From: Chamaecyparis obtusa
Lineage: Eukaryota; Streptophyta; Pinopsida; Cupressales; Cupressaceae
Direction of reading: 5' to 3'
NCBI GenBank assembly: GCA_027943335.1
Contig: BSBK01002162.1
Span: 286,380 to 350,379 of the forward strand
Length of the DNA stretch: 64,000 nucleotides
Shown here: positions 46,620 to 60,495 of the stretch, one piece after another
Position numbering within the stretch: the first letter of the stretch is position 1
Layout: the number at the start of each line of letters is the position of its first letter
Notes under the pieces: model-generated
What the model saw: only the letters and a program-made list of their open reading frames with translations
Told to the model about the DNA's origin: nothing
Databases searched by the model: none
Program-made: the position numbers and the translations under genes

Positions 46620-47135
46620 AGGTGAAATAGGTATGTATGGAACTGATATTCCAAATTGACCTTATCTTACATAAAGTTCCTTATATTTGATGTACACATA
46701 CCAAATCTGTATGAATTAAGATACATTATGGTTTATAAGTTTTGAGTTAACAAAGTCATACAGTTGGTATATGCAAGACTGAGTAAAGAGTTACCCATCG
46801 GTTACTATTATGCAAGGTTAACTGAGTATCAGTATCAATCGAGTGGAAAGTTATGTGTTAACCAAGCTGTTGATATCTTCCGATAATCATGGAGTTGACA
46901 GTTGTCACCGAGCTAGAAGTAGGTCAAAAATTTATGACAAGTAGAATTTGAAAAAGGCTACAAATATATGGATGACTTAGTTCATTCTTCACAAAGTGAT
47001 TTTGAAGAGAAAGAGGTTTCAGAAGCATTCAAGTCAGTTTTAGATCCAACCGAGCAAGTTCTTCATCATTTTCAAGTAAGTACAGTTACTACTGAACTCA
47101 TTTAAAGTATTTACCAAAAACCTAAGTTGATTAAA
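46619..47135 (+). other. Element A interval between gag-like ORF and ORFX
   Basis: It starts with the last two bases of the gag stop codon. Non-coding. A TATA-like acaaatatatgg near 46960, and caaGTAAGTaca near 47078 (splice-donor-like), precede the ORFX start. These would fit a separate transcript or a spliced message for ORFX, but the evidence is weak. Confidence 0.4.
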
Positions 47136-50100
47136 ATGGCATCCATGTCCAAGGAAAGAAAATCCAAACCAGTAGTGGAGGAAGTGAACCTAATCATGTC
47201 AGCTAACTATGATGAACCCCGATATAAACTTCATCCCAAAGTTAAAACAAAGATTGAATTAGTGGGAGCTTTCTCAAGCATCCCACATAGAGTTTTGTTA
47301 GTGAAATATGTTAGATCATATATCCACTGCAAACTAGGAGAAATAGGAGATTTCAAGATGTATGCAGCTTACCAGAAGCTTTGCAGTGAAGATGGAAAAT
47401 TGAAATTGGAATTTAAACAAGTTGAAAGGATTGGTCTTCCAAATGCCTTAAGGTTACCAAAAACCTTTAAAAATGAATGGATTAGGGTTGTACTCATTCG
47501 GTTTCATGATAAAATATTTTGGTTGGATGAACTGGTCAAAGTAGCAAAGAATATAATTCAGAGAGTTACCGGGTACCCAACAACTGACAAGACCAAGGCA
47601 TTTCGCAATGCTTCTAGGACTGATATTGAAAAGAATACTAGAGCAGTATGGGATCGCTAAGAACTACAATTGGTATGATTCAAGACCTAGAGGTCAAGTT
47701 TGTTTCTCATGTCATTGGCTATAAGATCTATCAGTCAAGAAAACTGAACAGTGTGCAATGTGGAGTCATTGACATTGCACATAAAATAGTAAACAACAGT
47801 TTCCAGTTAGACCTTTCTGATCTTCTTCATAGATAGATTGAAGAGAATATGAAGAATATCCGATTGGCAAAGTCAAATACTTGTAAGTTTGGATCACTTC
47901 TAATTTGCATATTCTTCTATGTACAATGATTTTTCCTTGAACAGTCGGTAATGTAGAGTGGACAACTGACAAGCCAGTCATAGTGAAAATATATGACATG
48001 ATTAATGACTTGGGAAACAATTTGAACAATGTTCTTGATAATTATTTTGAGCAATTTATCATTAGAATGAATTCTAGGAGTAGAATTCCCCGTAAATTGG
48101 TTGAAGAGTATGAGATGGATATTTATTTTCTTGTGGATACCAATCACACACTGATAAACATTGTAGAGCCTAGGATTAAATGGTTAGCCCCCATGGGTTA
48201 TGACATGGATATTGATTTTGTTTCAAAATTAATCAAGGCTCCGCTAGATACACCAAAAGACAAAAATGCAGAGATATTTGTAACATTTGAGGAGGCCAAG
48301 ACAAGAATAAAAACTAGCCTAGTTATCTCTAAGATAACAAAGAAATCAAGGAAGATGATGAAAAATTTAGTTGAGAAGTTTGGAGATGATTTTGGATCAT
48401 CTGATAGTTCACCGGTTGAAGTTTCAACCAAAGGTTAGTTAATGTTAACTGATATACCATATGATAGTGAAGAAACTAAGTCGGATAAAGGGACAAATTC
48501 TATACCAAGTTCTCCTCCATCAACTACAAAGAAGAAGTAGTTATAAATTGTGCAATCAATGGAATGAACAAGGTCAGCAACTACAGCTTCACCACCTTTG
48601 AAGAAAGGAGTTGTAAAATTCACAAAACCAAAGGCAACATCACCTACAAAAACATACACCAAGAGAGGAACAAAAGCTACTATTGAAGCACCGAGGAAAA
48701 GAAGAAAACTGATAAGAGGTAAGGTAGATTTAGAAGATGAGGAAAATGATAATAATCAATTCAAGGGTTGTCAGCAATAAAGATAGAACAATTGATGAAG
48801 TTGTTGAGAATATAATTGAGCATGGTGAACTCACTGATCCTGAACTTAGTCAGTTTGAGAACATGTCAACCTAGGATCAGAATAAAATAGAATAGGAAAT
48901 CATCCAGATGATGATTTGATTGAAGAGAGTTCCTATTGAATTTTCCAAGAAACTACCTAAGGCATTAGAGGAAAGGATAACTCAAAAATGGTCATATGCC
49001 TTAGACACCAAGAAGAAAATGAGGTGAACAATCCCTAGTTTTGGCAATTCCTAACTTGTCTATTTCTAAAATTGATGAATACATGACAACATATTCAAGG
49101 AGATTTAGAGTAAAGAGTCGGGCAATTCAGATACTAGATGAGAATCTAGTAGTCATAGATGAGTCTAGTCAACTCATCTAGACCTCAATCATGGAAGCTC
49201 GAGAGAAAGCAAAAAAGATGGCACTTGCCAAATCATCTAAGAATAGGCTGAAATCAAAAGGTAAAGGTATTCATATTGAAGATACAGAATTGGCACTAAA
49301 CCAAGAAAAAGTAGATATATCAAATCCCGAGGTACCTGATACTATAGATGCTACAAAGGACTTAAATATTTCACAGCATGCACCGGATCAAGTTGAGATC
49401 CAAATTGTAGATAACAAAGCATTAGATGTACTCATTGAGGACATCACAAATGGTGATCCTAATGATCGAGATGATGATGAGGATGTGAATGTTGTTGGAG
49501 GCACAACACAAGAAGAAGGTAATTTTACCAAGCCTATAATCACATCTTTACCGGGTGAACTTCCTACCTTAATGGAAGTAGTTGAAATTATAACCAAGGA
49601 ACAACTTGAAGGCTCAAACCCTAAGAAACCAATGGACACATTAGGGGAACAAGGAGCTGGTACACCAGAAGAAACAAATAAGCATGAAGAAAAAGATGCA
49701 AAAGAGGAAGATGCAAAGGGCCAAGATGACCCCAAAGGAACCGAGGCTACCCCACCTGATACAACATCAGAGGATTCATCTTAATCAACCGACACTCAGG
49801 TTACTGAGGAGTAGAAAATGGAGGATACTATGTCAACCAACAAAGATATAGGAAATGTTGAGGAGAAAGAAATAGTACCATTTGTGAACCGCTCACCTCA
49901 AGAAGAAGAAGAAGAAGAAGAAGAAGAAGAAGAAGAAGAAGACCAAAAATCTCCGTGTTGGACAATATCTTTGACATGCATGCACAAGTCGGTCTTGAGA
50001 AGATTTCTCTAACCAAATTGAAAGAGGAATGGGAAAACCTCTTAGATTCTTTGAAGAAAACCCATCAGCACATTTTTTATAAACTTAAAGTATACACTTT

Positions 50101-50137
50101 TGTATTTAGCATTAATATCAAAAAAGGGGGAAACTAA
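47136..50137 (+). pseudogene. Element A ORFX: ~1000-codon protein of unknown function
   Basis: From ATG 47136 the first block runs to 47658 (HPKVKTKIELVGAF, SSIPHRVLLVKYV, CKLGEIGDFKMYAAYQKL, FHDKIFWLDELVKVAKNII, VTGYPTTDK). After a frame change come QCGVIDIAHKIVNNSF and LLHRQ-type stop then ENMKNIRLAK. The block 47983-48438 holds NSRSRIPRKLVEEYEM, YFLVDTNHT and NIVEPRIKWLAP. Then follow a basic segment (48598-48780, with KRRK), a Lys-rich/acidic block (49191-49784) and a Glu run from an AGA microsatellite (49900-49942). No protease, RT, integrase, zinc-finger or clear membrane segment is seen. It shares its order and key words with 57323-60393 of element F. The early part loosely recalls 'putative plant transposon protein' ORFs carried by other plant LTR elements; that is a guess. 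Confidence 0.7.
49900..49942 (+). repeat. (AGA)n trinucleotide run in ORFX of element A
   Basis: About fourteen units of aga/gaa lie within the acidic C-terminal part of ORFX and read as consecutive Glu codons in the frame opening at 49818. Confidence 0.9.
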
Positions 50138-50330
50138 TGTATATGCCAAATTATGTAAATAAATGATAAGTGTACTACATACTACCTGGAGCATGCACCA
50201 AGGGGGATAAATTTTTTAAATTTTGATAAGTTATGGTATTTATGTATATATGACAAAATTAGAAAAAATTTGTTGAGACATTAGGTCTATATACATTCAA
50301 GGTTTTGATACTAATGCCAAAGGGGGAGAT
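50121..50330 (+). promoter_or_regulatory. Repeated polypurine tracts of element A
   Basis: Three AAGGGGGA-type tracts lie at 50123-50133, 50200-50208 and 50318-50330. The last, caaagggggagat, abuts the 3' LTR and is the functional one. Multiple copies upstream of the 3' LTR are a known feature of Sireviruses. Confidence 0.75.
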
Positions 50331-51590
50331 TGTTATCTCTATTTGAGCATTAAGGATTTTCATTAGTATCAAAGATGATTAGTTGGTTACCTATGCTATC
50401 TAGTCATTAAAAGGAAGTACTACATGCTATACATGCTAGTCGGTTAACTACATAAGCCCTTACATCAAGTTATCTCAAGGTAATATCGAGAACAAAAAGA
50501 TAATAGTTCAAACTGAGCACCAAAGCAATTTTACCGAACATTAATGTATACCGATACCGAGCATCAGTAAACATCAAGAAGAATGGACATGGAGCAGCAT
50601 TGAGAGTGTTTACCAAGCAATTAAGGAAACAACATAGTAATCAATTTTGGCACATTTATCTATGCAGATGGTTACAAAAAAATCAAAAAACATTTTACCA
50701 AGATCGAGGATCATTTATTATAGATGTAATCATTAATCATGATGATGATCTTTATGTAATTGCTAGATCTAGGTCATTTTTGTATATTGTAGATCTTAGG
50801 GTTTTTCCTAAGATATTATAATGTAATTTTGTTAAGCAGCAATAGCAGTATGCTATATGATTGTAACTCATGTCATTTTGACATATGTATTGTATGAACA
50901 AGTGAAGGAGATCTTGAAGTAGGAAGGCAACTTCAAGACATCAGTTATCAGATTAGGAAGCTCAGAATACCGAGACATTCAGATTAGACAGAATCAGACA
51001 AGGCTACCAAGCAGTTCAAAGACAAGATTTTCACATATCAAGGTGATATTTACTGAATACTACATAGATCTATTTCAGAGAAGGTTAAGTTGTCAATTAT
51101 AGATACATCCTGTTATTCTCTAATCATTTTAATAGAGTTAGCAAAAATCTTTTAACAGAGTAGACCTAATGGCCTTTATTGTAAATCTCTTAACCGAGTG
51201 CACACTCAAGTAGTGTTGTTAAAATCCTTTAACAGGGTAGAACTAGCTAATCTTTTGTTACTCCTAATAGGGTAAGATCACCAGAAGTGATCACAACTTG
51301 TAGCCTTAACTGACAAAATTAATTATTTGCAGTAGTGAGGAATTTATGGGTGTCATCCCCACCACAATTTTTACTTTCTCAAAAGGTTTTCTGCATAACC
51401 AAAATACTAGTGTTATGTGATTGATTTCATGCAATTTACATTTACAAGTTAATTGAATGAATGATGCATACAATGGATTCAGTTGATAAATGAGTTTACT
51501 ACTGTTTGTTGATTGCATTTTTGGAGTTAATGTTTTTGAGGGCACTGATTCACCCCTCCCCTCTCAGTACCCTATCTCTCCATTCCAACA
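50331..51590 (+). repeat. 3' LTR of element A
   Basis: It begins TGTTATCTC, ends ...cattccaaca and is followed by gtcac. It is collinear with 13479-14751, with many substitutions and small indels. Confidence 0.92.
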
Positions 51591-51595
51591 GTCAC

Positions 51596-52529
51596 GAGTC
51601 AACTCAAAAATGCTTGATGAGTTAACCCCCCTAAAAATTGCTTTCCTAATCAGTCACCATAAACTAACAAATTGAAGAAGATTTGGGGCTAGGTTTTTAA
51701 AAGTTATTATGAATAACATTACATTGGATATTCATTTTACAAGGGTTTTTGGACATCATTTTGTTCTGTTCAACCATTTTACTTATCATTCTAGGGTTTG
51801 TATTCTATTTTACTTGTGGTCATCCCTTAAAGCTAGGATCAAAGATCACTTCGTAAGCCCTATAAAAACTCTATCTTACATAAAGGTCTTTTGGTACTTA
51901 TTTACGAACATTGGATAGCCCTCCCTATCACATCTAATCCAATGTCTATTAATAATCAAGATGAAACTAGTGTTTAGTGCGTTGCTAAGTATGAATGATG
52001 AGGGAAATATTCATTCAGAGGAACAGGATTACTTGTCCCCTCTTCTAATATTAAATCTAATCCTAAATTTAGAAAGATAAATCTAGGGGAAGGGGAAAGA
52101 GTAGAGATTTTGATACAGATGATAAAGAAATTATGCCCTCCACTAATGTAAAGAAAATACCCAAATCACATGGTAAGAGGGACATATAGGAAAATTTTAA
52201 GGTCAAGGGTCCTAGCTTGACTCCTACGCCTTTTGGTGAAGTGGATTATTGTAATGTTCTATGCTTGGAAAGGGACAAAACCATTAACACTTTTTCTCTT
52301 TTTAAATGGTTTCCTTATGAAACTAAGTAGACGAGGACTAAATAGGGGTCTCTTTGAAGGAAATTTGATATTTTCAATTCTAAGATCAGTGGCAATGGAT
52401 TTTCTCCCAACATCGGTGGTCAAAATTTCTGAATAGTGGATGAGAATAATTGGGTGATTGATAACATGAAGATGATAGTTGATGTTGTGGATAAGTAAAA
52501 AATGGTCATCATTAGATAGAGGAAAAATG
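51596..52529 (+). pseudogene. Unidentified decayed ORF right of element A
   Basis: A + strand block at 51709-51918 (FTRVFGHHFVLFNHF, FYLWSSLKARIKDHFVSP) and later stretches around 52200-52500 (NNWVIDNMKMIVDVVDK) look protein-like. Stops and frame changes separate them. I do not recognise the family. It may continue into the duplicated segment starting at 52530 (MNSLKDVLQNAMNQ, KKMDEVMNMLVDSLEKEHPG). A retroelement ORF1 or a host gene relic are both possible. Confidence 0.35.
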
Positions 52530-53520
52530 AATAGTCTTAAGGATGTTCTGCAGAATGCCATGAACCAAAATCATAAAAGTGTAAAGAAAATGGATGAGGT
52601 AATGAACATGTTGGTTGATTCCCTCGAAAAGGAACACCCAGGGGAAAAAAATATCATGTAAGTGGAATAGGATATTTAGGTAAATAAGTGTTTGGACTAC
52701 GTAGGAGGGTCTAGTGAAAACCACAAGAGAAATATGAAAAGATATCCTCTAGAGATTAAGGACATGAAGAAGAGTTCTCAATATATAAATAGACTGGAGC
52801 ATGAGGTGTCTAAGGTTCTGAAGAATTTTTTCTTAGTCTCTCCTATTTCTATTTTTTATTTTCTATTGGGTCTCTTTTCTAGTTCTTAGCTATCACTTAA
52901 TGGTCTTTCTTGTAGTTAACTAAATTTTATTTATGTTTTTCTCGGATACTGCATTACTCTTGGTTCGTGCAGACTCGTATATCTATATTCCATTTTTGTG
53001 AAATGTTTCTTTTCCCTTTAAAACCTATTTTTATGGTACTAAAAATCTAAACAAGAGACCAAAATTTTTAATATTAAATAGAATAAATATCTTGAAATAG
53101 GAAATGTTTTTTGCGACTTATCCCTATAATTATGTTATTTATATTCCTATTTTGGAGATAACAACTAACCAAATGAACTGTATGAAGATGAAAAGTGATA
53201 ACTTATAAACTTAAGCATTATAAAATATTACCACTAAAATATTTGGGCTTTACTCATAGCCTTTTTTTTCTTTGAATATATAATTCAAAATAGGAAATCC
53301 AAATACATTGTTCTCATATATCTATCCCCTTGTCCTAGTTGACCCCGGTCTAACCAAAAGCTCAATTAGATCTAGGTAACTAGTCTTTGGTAGTGTCAAC
53401 TCTTCCTTAGAAAGACATATTTATTACAAAATCTATCTTGAAAATCAATGGAATTTTTTTTAGTTTGACTACCTCTTGCTTACTAATGAGCTACCTTGGA
53501 AACAACATAACAAGTAATCC
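52530..53520 (+). repeat. Local duplication, copy 1
   Basis: It is nearly identical to 63011-63898 over the whole length, except for about 100 bases (around 53350-53450) missing from copy 2. It contains a short coding-like stretch (52530-52830: SLEKEHPG, YVGGSSENHKRNMKRYPLEI, KDMKKSSQYINRLEHEVSKV) that is damaged in both copies. The rest is AT-rich. Confidence 0.9.
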
Positions 53521-54576
53521 TTGTAACTTACCTTGGTGGTTCCTTCTTATTTGGTGAAACATTAGACTTATTGAAAAGACTGATTACATGGTTCATATTT
53601 AAGATCTAAATAATTTAAGTTTTAATAGATCATAAACATAAAATATTGGGAACATGAAACAAAACCTGAAAACCAGTTATGAATGTTAAGAATCAATGAT
53701 TTAGTTTTAGTAGGTCATAAACATAAAAAAATCAAATAAACTAAATCTCTTTTGAAATATATATATGTACATATAAAATCTCAACTATATAAATTTTATT
53801 CTCAAACTTGTAAAAGTAAGTCTACATTTAATTGATCCAGGAAACATGATAATTTATGTAATTTTCCAAGGACTAGCACAAATTTTACTCATACCACATC
53901 AACTGGTTCATCTCGCTCTTCAATAACATCTAATATTATATGGTGATCATCACTATCTAGTCTCCACATACAATGTCTAAATGAGGATGGAATCACATAT
54001 ACATATAGGAAACTAGAAATTACTAGGTGTCTATACTAATATATCTTTTTGTAGGTTTAATAATTAATAAAATAAATCCTATGTTTAAAAATTTGATTTT
54101 TTTTTAAAATATGCCCTTTACACTAGAGAAGAACATGCATGAAAAATAAAATTCCAAACTATCACATACATATATATAACATTTTGAGGGTAGAATGTTA
54201 TAAAAATTTCAAGGACCATGTCAAAGGTCTAATTGTTAACTCCATCTTCGCTTCTTTGCAACACAATAAATAATGATTAACAAGGTTCTAACACCTTCTA
54301 TGTTTCCATCTTCTGCAATGACTGGTGAAATATTTTCTACAAAAAAATTACACAAAAAATTCAAGTATTAAAATTAGCAGCACTTTCAACCTAGATATAT
54401 ATTAAATACTTTTGAAGGATTTGTTTAAAAGTAACTACACATATCTAAATGTGTACACTATAAAATAATTTGATATAAATATACATACCTATTTAATGGA
54501 TGTTGACATATGGTCATAATCATTAGAAATGTTGAAAATGAATGTCTTCAAAGATTTCATCTTTGTCATATGCATA
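53521..54576. other. AT-rich DNA, no gene recognised
   Basis: Only short open frames occur. The words attgttaactccatcttc (54232-54249) recur at 63899 next to the duplication and serve as a junction marker. Confidence 0.5.
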
Positions 54577-55692
<1,116 letters not shown>

Positions 55693-55694
55693 AT

Positions 55695-55708
55695 TGGTAT
55701 CAGAGCAC
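55695..55708 (+). promoter_or_regulatory. Met-tRNA primer-binding site of element F
   Basis: TGGTATCAGAGCAC follows the LTR end after two bases. It matches the initiator Met-tRNA primer site of Copia elements exactly. Confidence 0.9.
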
Positions 55709-55763
55709 AGTTACTCAGAGAAGGAACATTCAAGGAAAGCTTAGCAACTTGAGTAAGATCTCT

Positions 55764-56750
55764 ATGGATATGGATCAACTTTAGAAGAAGCTCTTGAACA
55801 GATTGAATATGCTTACTAATGAAAGAAAACTCCTTAACAAGAAAATATGAAGATGCAAAGAATGCTATTGAAAAATTAAAAGGTAAGATTGAAGATCTGA
55901 AATCGGAAAAGAAATCTGATATGCTTGTTGAAGATTATGATGAATTAGAAAAAGAAAATGAGATCCTTAAGCATGAGTTGAAGATAGTAAATCTGAAGCT
56001 TAGTATGAAAGATGGAAATTTGAGATCTGATAATGAAAAATTGAAAATTGAGAATGAAGATCTGAGCTCAAGACTTGAAAAGGAAACATCTAAATCTGAA
56101 AAAGTAAAAGTGCAGTATGTGGAACTTGAGAAGTATAATAAAATTATGAAAGGTGAATTGACTCAATCTAAACAACTTGAAAGGCTAGATGAGAACACAT
56201 TGGAAGATCCACCTAAAAAAGAACCACCTAGAGAGAAAGAAGAATCAAAGCAAGAAGAATCAAAACATGAAGAATCATCTAAAGGAATGCAAAGATGATT
56301 CAAAGGTAGATGTTTTTTCTTGTAATACTATTGGACACATGAAGAGAGATTGCATAGGTAAGAAATTTAAACCTCTTAATGGACATTGTTATAATTGTCA
56401 TAGTTTTGGACACAGAGCTAATGAAAGTAGAAGACCTAAAGTAATTGTGAATAATTATGATAGAATGATTGGGAATACTACAATGCAAATAAGAAATCTA
56501 TTGAAGAAATGAATCAAAGAAAAGTGGTAGTATGTTTTAGATGCAACAAAGTAGGACATATTGCTAGAAATTGTAGGTCATAGATTAACTAGCAAGGATA
56601 GAAATTTGGAAACAATGGAATCATTTGTCAGATATGCAACAAGTTTGGACACTCAGCAAGATTTTGTAGAATGAACAATGGAGGTTATCATCATAACCCT
56701 AACCATAGGAAACAATGCAAGAAGGAATGAAAATGCAGGGAAACAAAGAG
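55764..56750 (+). pseudogene. gag: Element F gag-like ORF: coiled coil plus zinc knuckles
   Basis: ATG 55764 opens a frame that stops after six codons and shifts near 55840. The main block (55819-56298) is continuous Lys/Glu/Leu coiled coil ending in a KEESKQEESKHEES acidic tail. After another frameshift come four knuckles: CNTIGHMKRDC (first Cys lost), CYNCHSFGHRANES (last Cys lost), CFRCNKVGHIARNC (~56530) and CQICNKFGHSARFC (~56627). As in element A, there is no capsid domain before the coiled coil. It presumably bound RNA or structured a particle. Confidence 0.82.
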
Positions 56751-57322
56751 AAAGGTTGTTGTATTAACAAAGATGAAGAAACATTTGATAAAGGCACAGA
56801 TCAAGGAGGTATAGTCAACACTAAAAGTAGTCAGGAAGGTAATGTAACTAATGGTAAGGATGAATCTTTACTTCCCCTTCTTTAAGTACTTAAATTATGT
56901 AAGTTTCTATAGTTTAGGACTTAGGATTAGTGTAGAATAGGAATTTGAATGAGTTAAGTTTTGCACAGTTAGATATAGGTTTATTGTGTTGTACTAATGC
57001 TATGGTTGAGTGCACAAAAGAAAATATTGTGTTTTATGAGGTCGCAGAAAGTTTTATGGTTGCAGGTTTGCAGAATCAACTTTTTGAGGTTTTAGCGGCA
57101 AAATGAATGAATGCGATCTATCAGATCGAGTTAATGTGAAGTGTTATAAGGTTGAAATCAAAGTTATCACGAATACAAAGGGATTGAAAAGAGATTTGAA
57201 AGAAGGAAAAGTGAGTTGAGGATGATTTGAAGAAGTTTGGAAGTAGTTTCGTAGCGACGATCATATCGAAACCCTAGATTTGCAAAGTTGAGGTATTTTT
57301 TGATCTTTAATCAGTTGATAAG
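56751..57322 (+). other. Element F interval between gag-like ORF and ORFX
   Basis: It is non-coding. An AAACCCTAG motif at about 57270 (telo-box-like, common near plant transcription starts and 5' UTRs) and a tttaatcag splice-acceptor-like end (57306-57314) lie just before the ORFX ATG. Confidence 0.45.
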
Positions 57323-60300
57323 ATGGATATTTCTATGGTTCATAATGTTAAGGATAAGAATAGACCTAAGATTAAGAAAGAACTAGTAGAACCAACTAAA
57401 ATTGATAATAGTCTAGCACTATCATCCATACCAGACGGAGTATTACACATTGAGAATGTTAAAAGGATATTTAGGCTGCAAGTTTGAAACTTTGGAAGAT
57501 GCAAATTTTAGTGATGATTATAGGAAATTGTACAATCAAGACATGTCAGTCAAACCAGCTTATGGGAACCTAGAGAACAATGAAATTATCAAATATTCCA
57601 TGAAGTATGAATTTAATGACGAGGAATGTACCAAGATCATTTTAAGTAGAATCCACAATGGGAAATTCTGGATGGAGGATAGAGTTATTGATATAACTGC
57701 CGACCTAATTCATGATGTTACTAGATTATCTAAAGTTGGAGAGATTCCACTAAATGAAAATAACATGAGAAATATTGTTTTAGATAACATTGGATGTAGT
57801 TATAATGGTGAGGAATTGTGATAAGTAAAATTAAGCAAGATGATGTTAGGTACCTTTGCAAGATCCTAACAACTAAATTCTATGGTAGTTCAAGGGAAGA
57901 TGACATGGTTGTAGGAATGGTTCATGTAGCTTATCTTATGTGTATTGAGAAGAAACAAGTAGACCTATGTGAAATTTTGAAAATTTAGTTATTTGTGAAC
58001 TTAGAAAAGATTAAGAAGGCCTAAGTACACATAGTTTAGGTTTTCATCTCTGATAACCTATATGTTTTTCCATATTTTGAGAAGATTTCCTTACACAGTT
58101 GATTGGAGTGACAATGTGAACACAATGGAAAGAATAAACTCAGTCTACATGAAGCACCTTTTTGATAAAGTTAATGATAGTGTGAAACTTGTATTGAAGA
58201 CTTTTTAGAATATTGTTAAGAACAAATCAAGGATTCCTCAATCCTTAGTTGAAAAGAATAAAGATGACAATTGTTTTATGGTAGACACTGATTTCACCTA
58301 CATTGAAGTAGTTGAGCCTAGAATGGAATTCATAGACCCTCTCTGGCTATGAAATATCTGAAGCAGAAATAGTAGGATATGTGAATAGATTGTTAAAGTG
58401 TGAGTTGGATGGTCATGCAAATAGGTTTGGAACCTATGAAGAGAATTTCAACTTTGCAATAAGTTTGAGAGAAAAGAAGTAATCTAGTAAGAGAGTTGAA
58501 TCTACTATGAAGAAAATACTGAAAGAATCAGGTATGTCAAGTCATGAGTTTGACATAGCTAAGAAGACTGCAGAAGCCTTGAAGCAAGTGAAAATCTTGT
58601 AATTTCACCTGAGACATCTAGTGCAGATCCTGTTGATTCTATTGCAGTAAAGGTAAAAGTTGAAGTACCTGAAAAAGATGAAGGACATAAATCTTTTCCT
58701 CCTATTCCTAGCAAAAGAGTAAAAGTGAGTGCAATAGGACCCGGCAAGAGACAAAAAGTAATTGTACCACCTATACCTAGAAATGTAGAAGTAATTAAAG
58801 ATGATGATGTAGTTTCAATCAAGAAGAAAAACTTGGAAACCAAGAATTGAAAGAGTTAATGAAGATATATTGAAGCATGTAGACTTCACTAAGTTGAATA
58901 AATTCTATGATCTATATGGATCATTTGACAGATTGAATTTTGAAAATGCAATGATTACACATATGATTGTGAGATAAGAAACTTAGCACTATTCATGGTA
59001 AGATCCTGGAAGATCTGTATAACAGACTTGTGAGAGCACAAGAAGAGGACATAAAGATGAGAGAACATGTAATCAGACAGTTCTGTGAAGTTGAGGATGA
59101 AGATCATTTGAAGAGATTCTCAAAGTCTCTTGGAACTTTATTGAGAACTAAGAGAAGAACAATCCTTATAATGGGAGGCAAAAAGGAGGAAGTAAAAAAA
59201 GAGATAGAGCAAGCAGTAATGCAAGTTCTTCCAGATATAGTTGTAGAAAAGTATGTTGAAATCAAACCCTTAGCAAAAGCAATCAGAGGAACCACATGCA
59301 GAGGAAGTTGGTATTGAAGAAGTTCCATCTTCTTCACATATCAATATTGGCAAAGAATCAATGGACATTGAAGGAACCAAAGTGACACTAATGTCGGATG
59401 ATGCTGTATTTCATGATCTAGGAACATTGTTCACAATTTGGCTTTAGAAGAGAAAGAGAAGATTACAGAATCAAAAAAGGATATAGAGGCAGTGGAAGCA
59501 CCAGCAGTATCAGAATCAGTTATAGTAGTACAGACAGTTAAAGGTAAACAAATTTTGACAGAGGTCACTACCCCCTAGTGCACCTGACAGTAAGAAGAGA
59601 CGAATTGGTTCAATTTTTGAAGACCTTGGAAAAGAAGTTGAAGATGATGATCAGCTTGAGTTCATCACATCTCTTAACAAAATTATTGGAAAAAATAACA
59701 AGGTGAAGGACCTTGAAGGAAAAGTTAGAGTTTTGATAGAGAAACTTGAGAGTGTGATCAGTGCTAAGGTATCTAAATCAGATCCACTTGAGAAAGCTAA
59801 AATAGTAATAAACTCTTTTGAATCTAAATTTTCTAACTTAAAGGATATTGCTAGAATAAAAGTTCGGGAAGAATTTGAAGTAGAAATGCAAACAAAATTT
59901 GAGTGTAAATATTTGAAATGATATTGGTAGTTTGGATGTATGCATAAAGAATTTGAGGAAACATTTTGAGACTGGAAAGAGTTTGTATATACAATGCACA
60001 AAATTAGAAATCCTAATAGCTAAAGAAGATAAGAAGATCAAAGAGAAGATAGATGCCATTACAGCTGAAACAAACACCTTGTCAAGTCCAAATGTAAAGA
60101 TGAGTTCTGTAGAGAAGAACATAAGGAAGTTAAATGATGAAATCAGAATGTTAGTAGAGGAGAAGAACAGAAAGATGCTTAGGATTAACATCTTGAGAGA
60201 GAACATCTCAATCAAGACCTCAATTATTGAAGACCAAATTGAGCAGTGTCTTTCAACAAAAACATCTTTTCAGAAGTTTAGCTTCAATTCCCTGCAAGCT

Positions 60301-60393
60301 TGTCAGACAACAGCATACAGATTGAGTACTCTACTCAATGTTGCTGAATCCATAAGGAAGGTATGGGAGAAAGATTTTCAATCATGGAAGTAG
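57323..60393 (+). pseudogene. Element F ORFX, homologous to ORFX of element A
   Basis: From ATG 57323: RPKIKKELVEPTKIDNSLAL, SSIPDGVLHIENVKRIF, then a frameshift near 57475 to CKFETLEDANFSDDYRKLYN, IHNGKFWMEDRVIDITADLI and VTRLSKVGEIP. After a stop come VVGMVHVAYLMCIEKKQVDL and NLEKIKKA. At ~58205-58340: KSRIPQSLVEK, FMVDTDFTYIEVVEPRMEFI. Then KKILKESG, a basic segment (PSKRVKVSAIGPGKRQKV, 58705-58770) and long coiled coils (59030-59317, 59703-59921, 59932-60393). Order, spacing and key words match element A's ORFX. No enzyme motif is recognised. Total length is about 1020 codons. Confidence 0.72.
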
Positions 60394-60495
60394 AGTTTGG
60401 TGAATTTTTTGCAAGCCTACCAGCTTTGCAATAGCTGATAACAAGGTATAGAGTTTTTTTTGAAATTTTTGTACACCCTATCTGTGTCATTGTTG

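Larger units (their letters stand above)
13479..51590 (+). mobile_element. Element A: pol-less Copia/Sirevirus-like LTR element, carrying nested B
   Basis: LTRs at 13479-14751 and 50331-51590 are flanked by gtcat (13474-13478) and gtcac (51591-51595), a 5-base target duplication with one change. A Met-tRNA primer site follows the left LTR and a caaagggggagat polypurine tract precedes the right one. Without the inserted element B (16204-46618 including one TSD copy), A is about 7.7 kb. It encodes a coiled-coil/zinc-knuckle gag-like ORF and the 1000-codon ORFX. There is no protease, integrase, RT or RNase H. Repeated AAGGGGGA tracts near the 3' end, and the CCCCTCCCCTCTCA run before the LTR end, resemble Sireviruses. 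It is therefore interpreted as a non-autonomous Sirevirus relative. Confidence 0.85.

Noticed and set aside
56690..56706. Telomere-like ccctaacc sequence
   Set aside because: It is a single short occurrence within the element F gag-like region, not a telomeric array.
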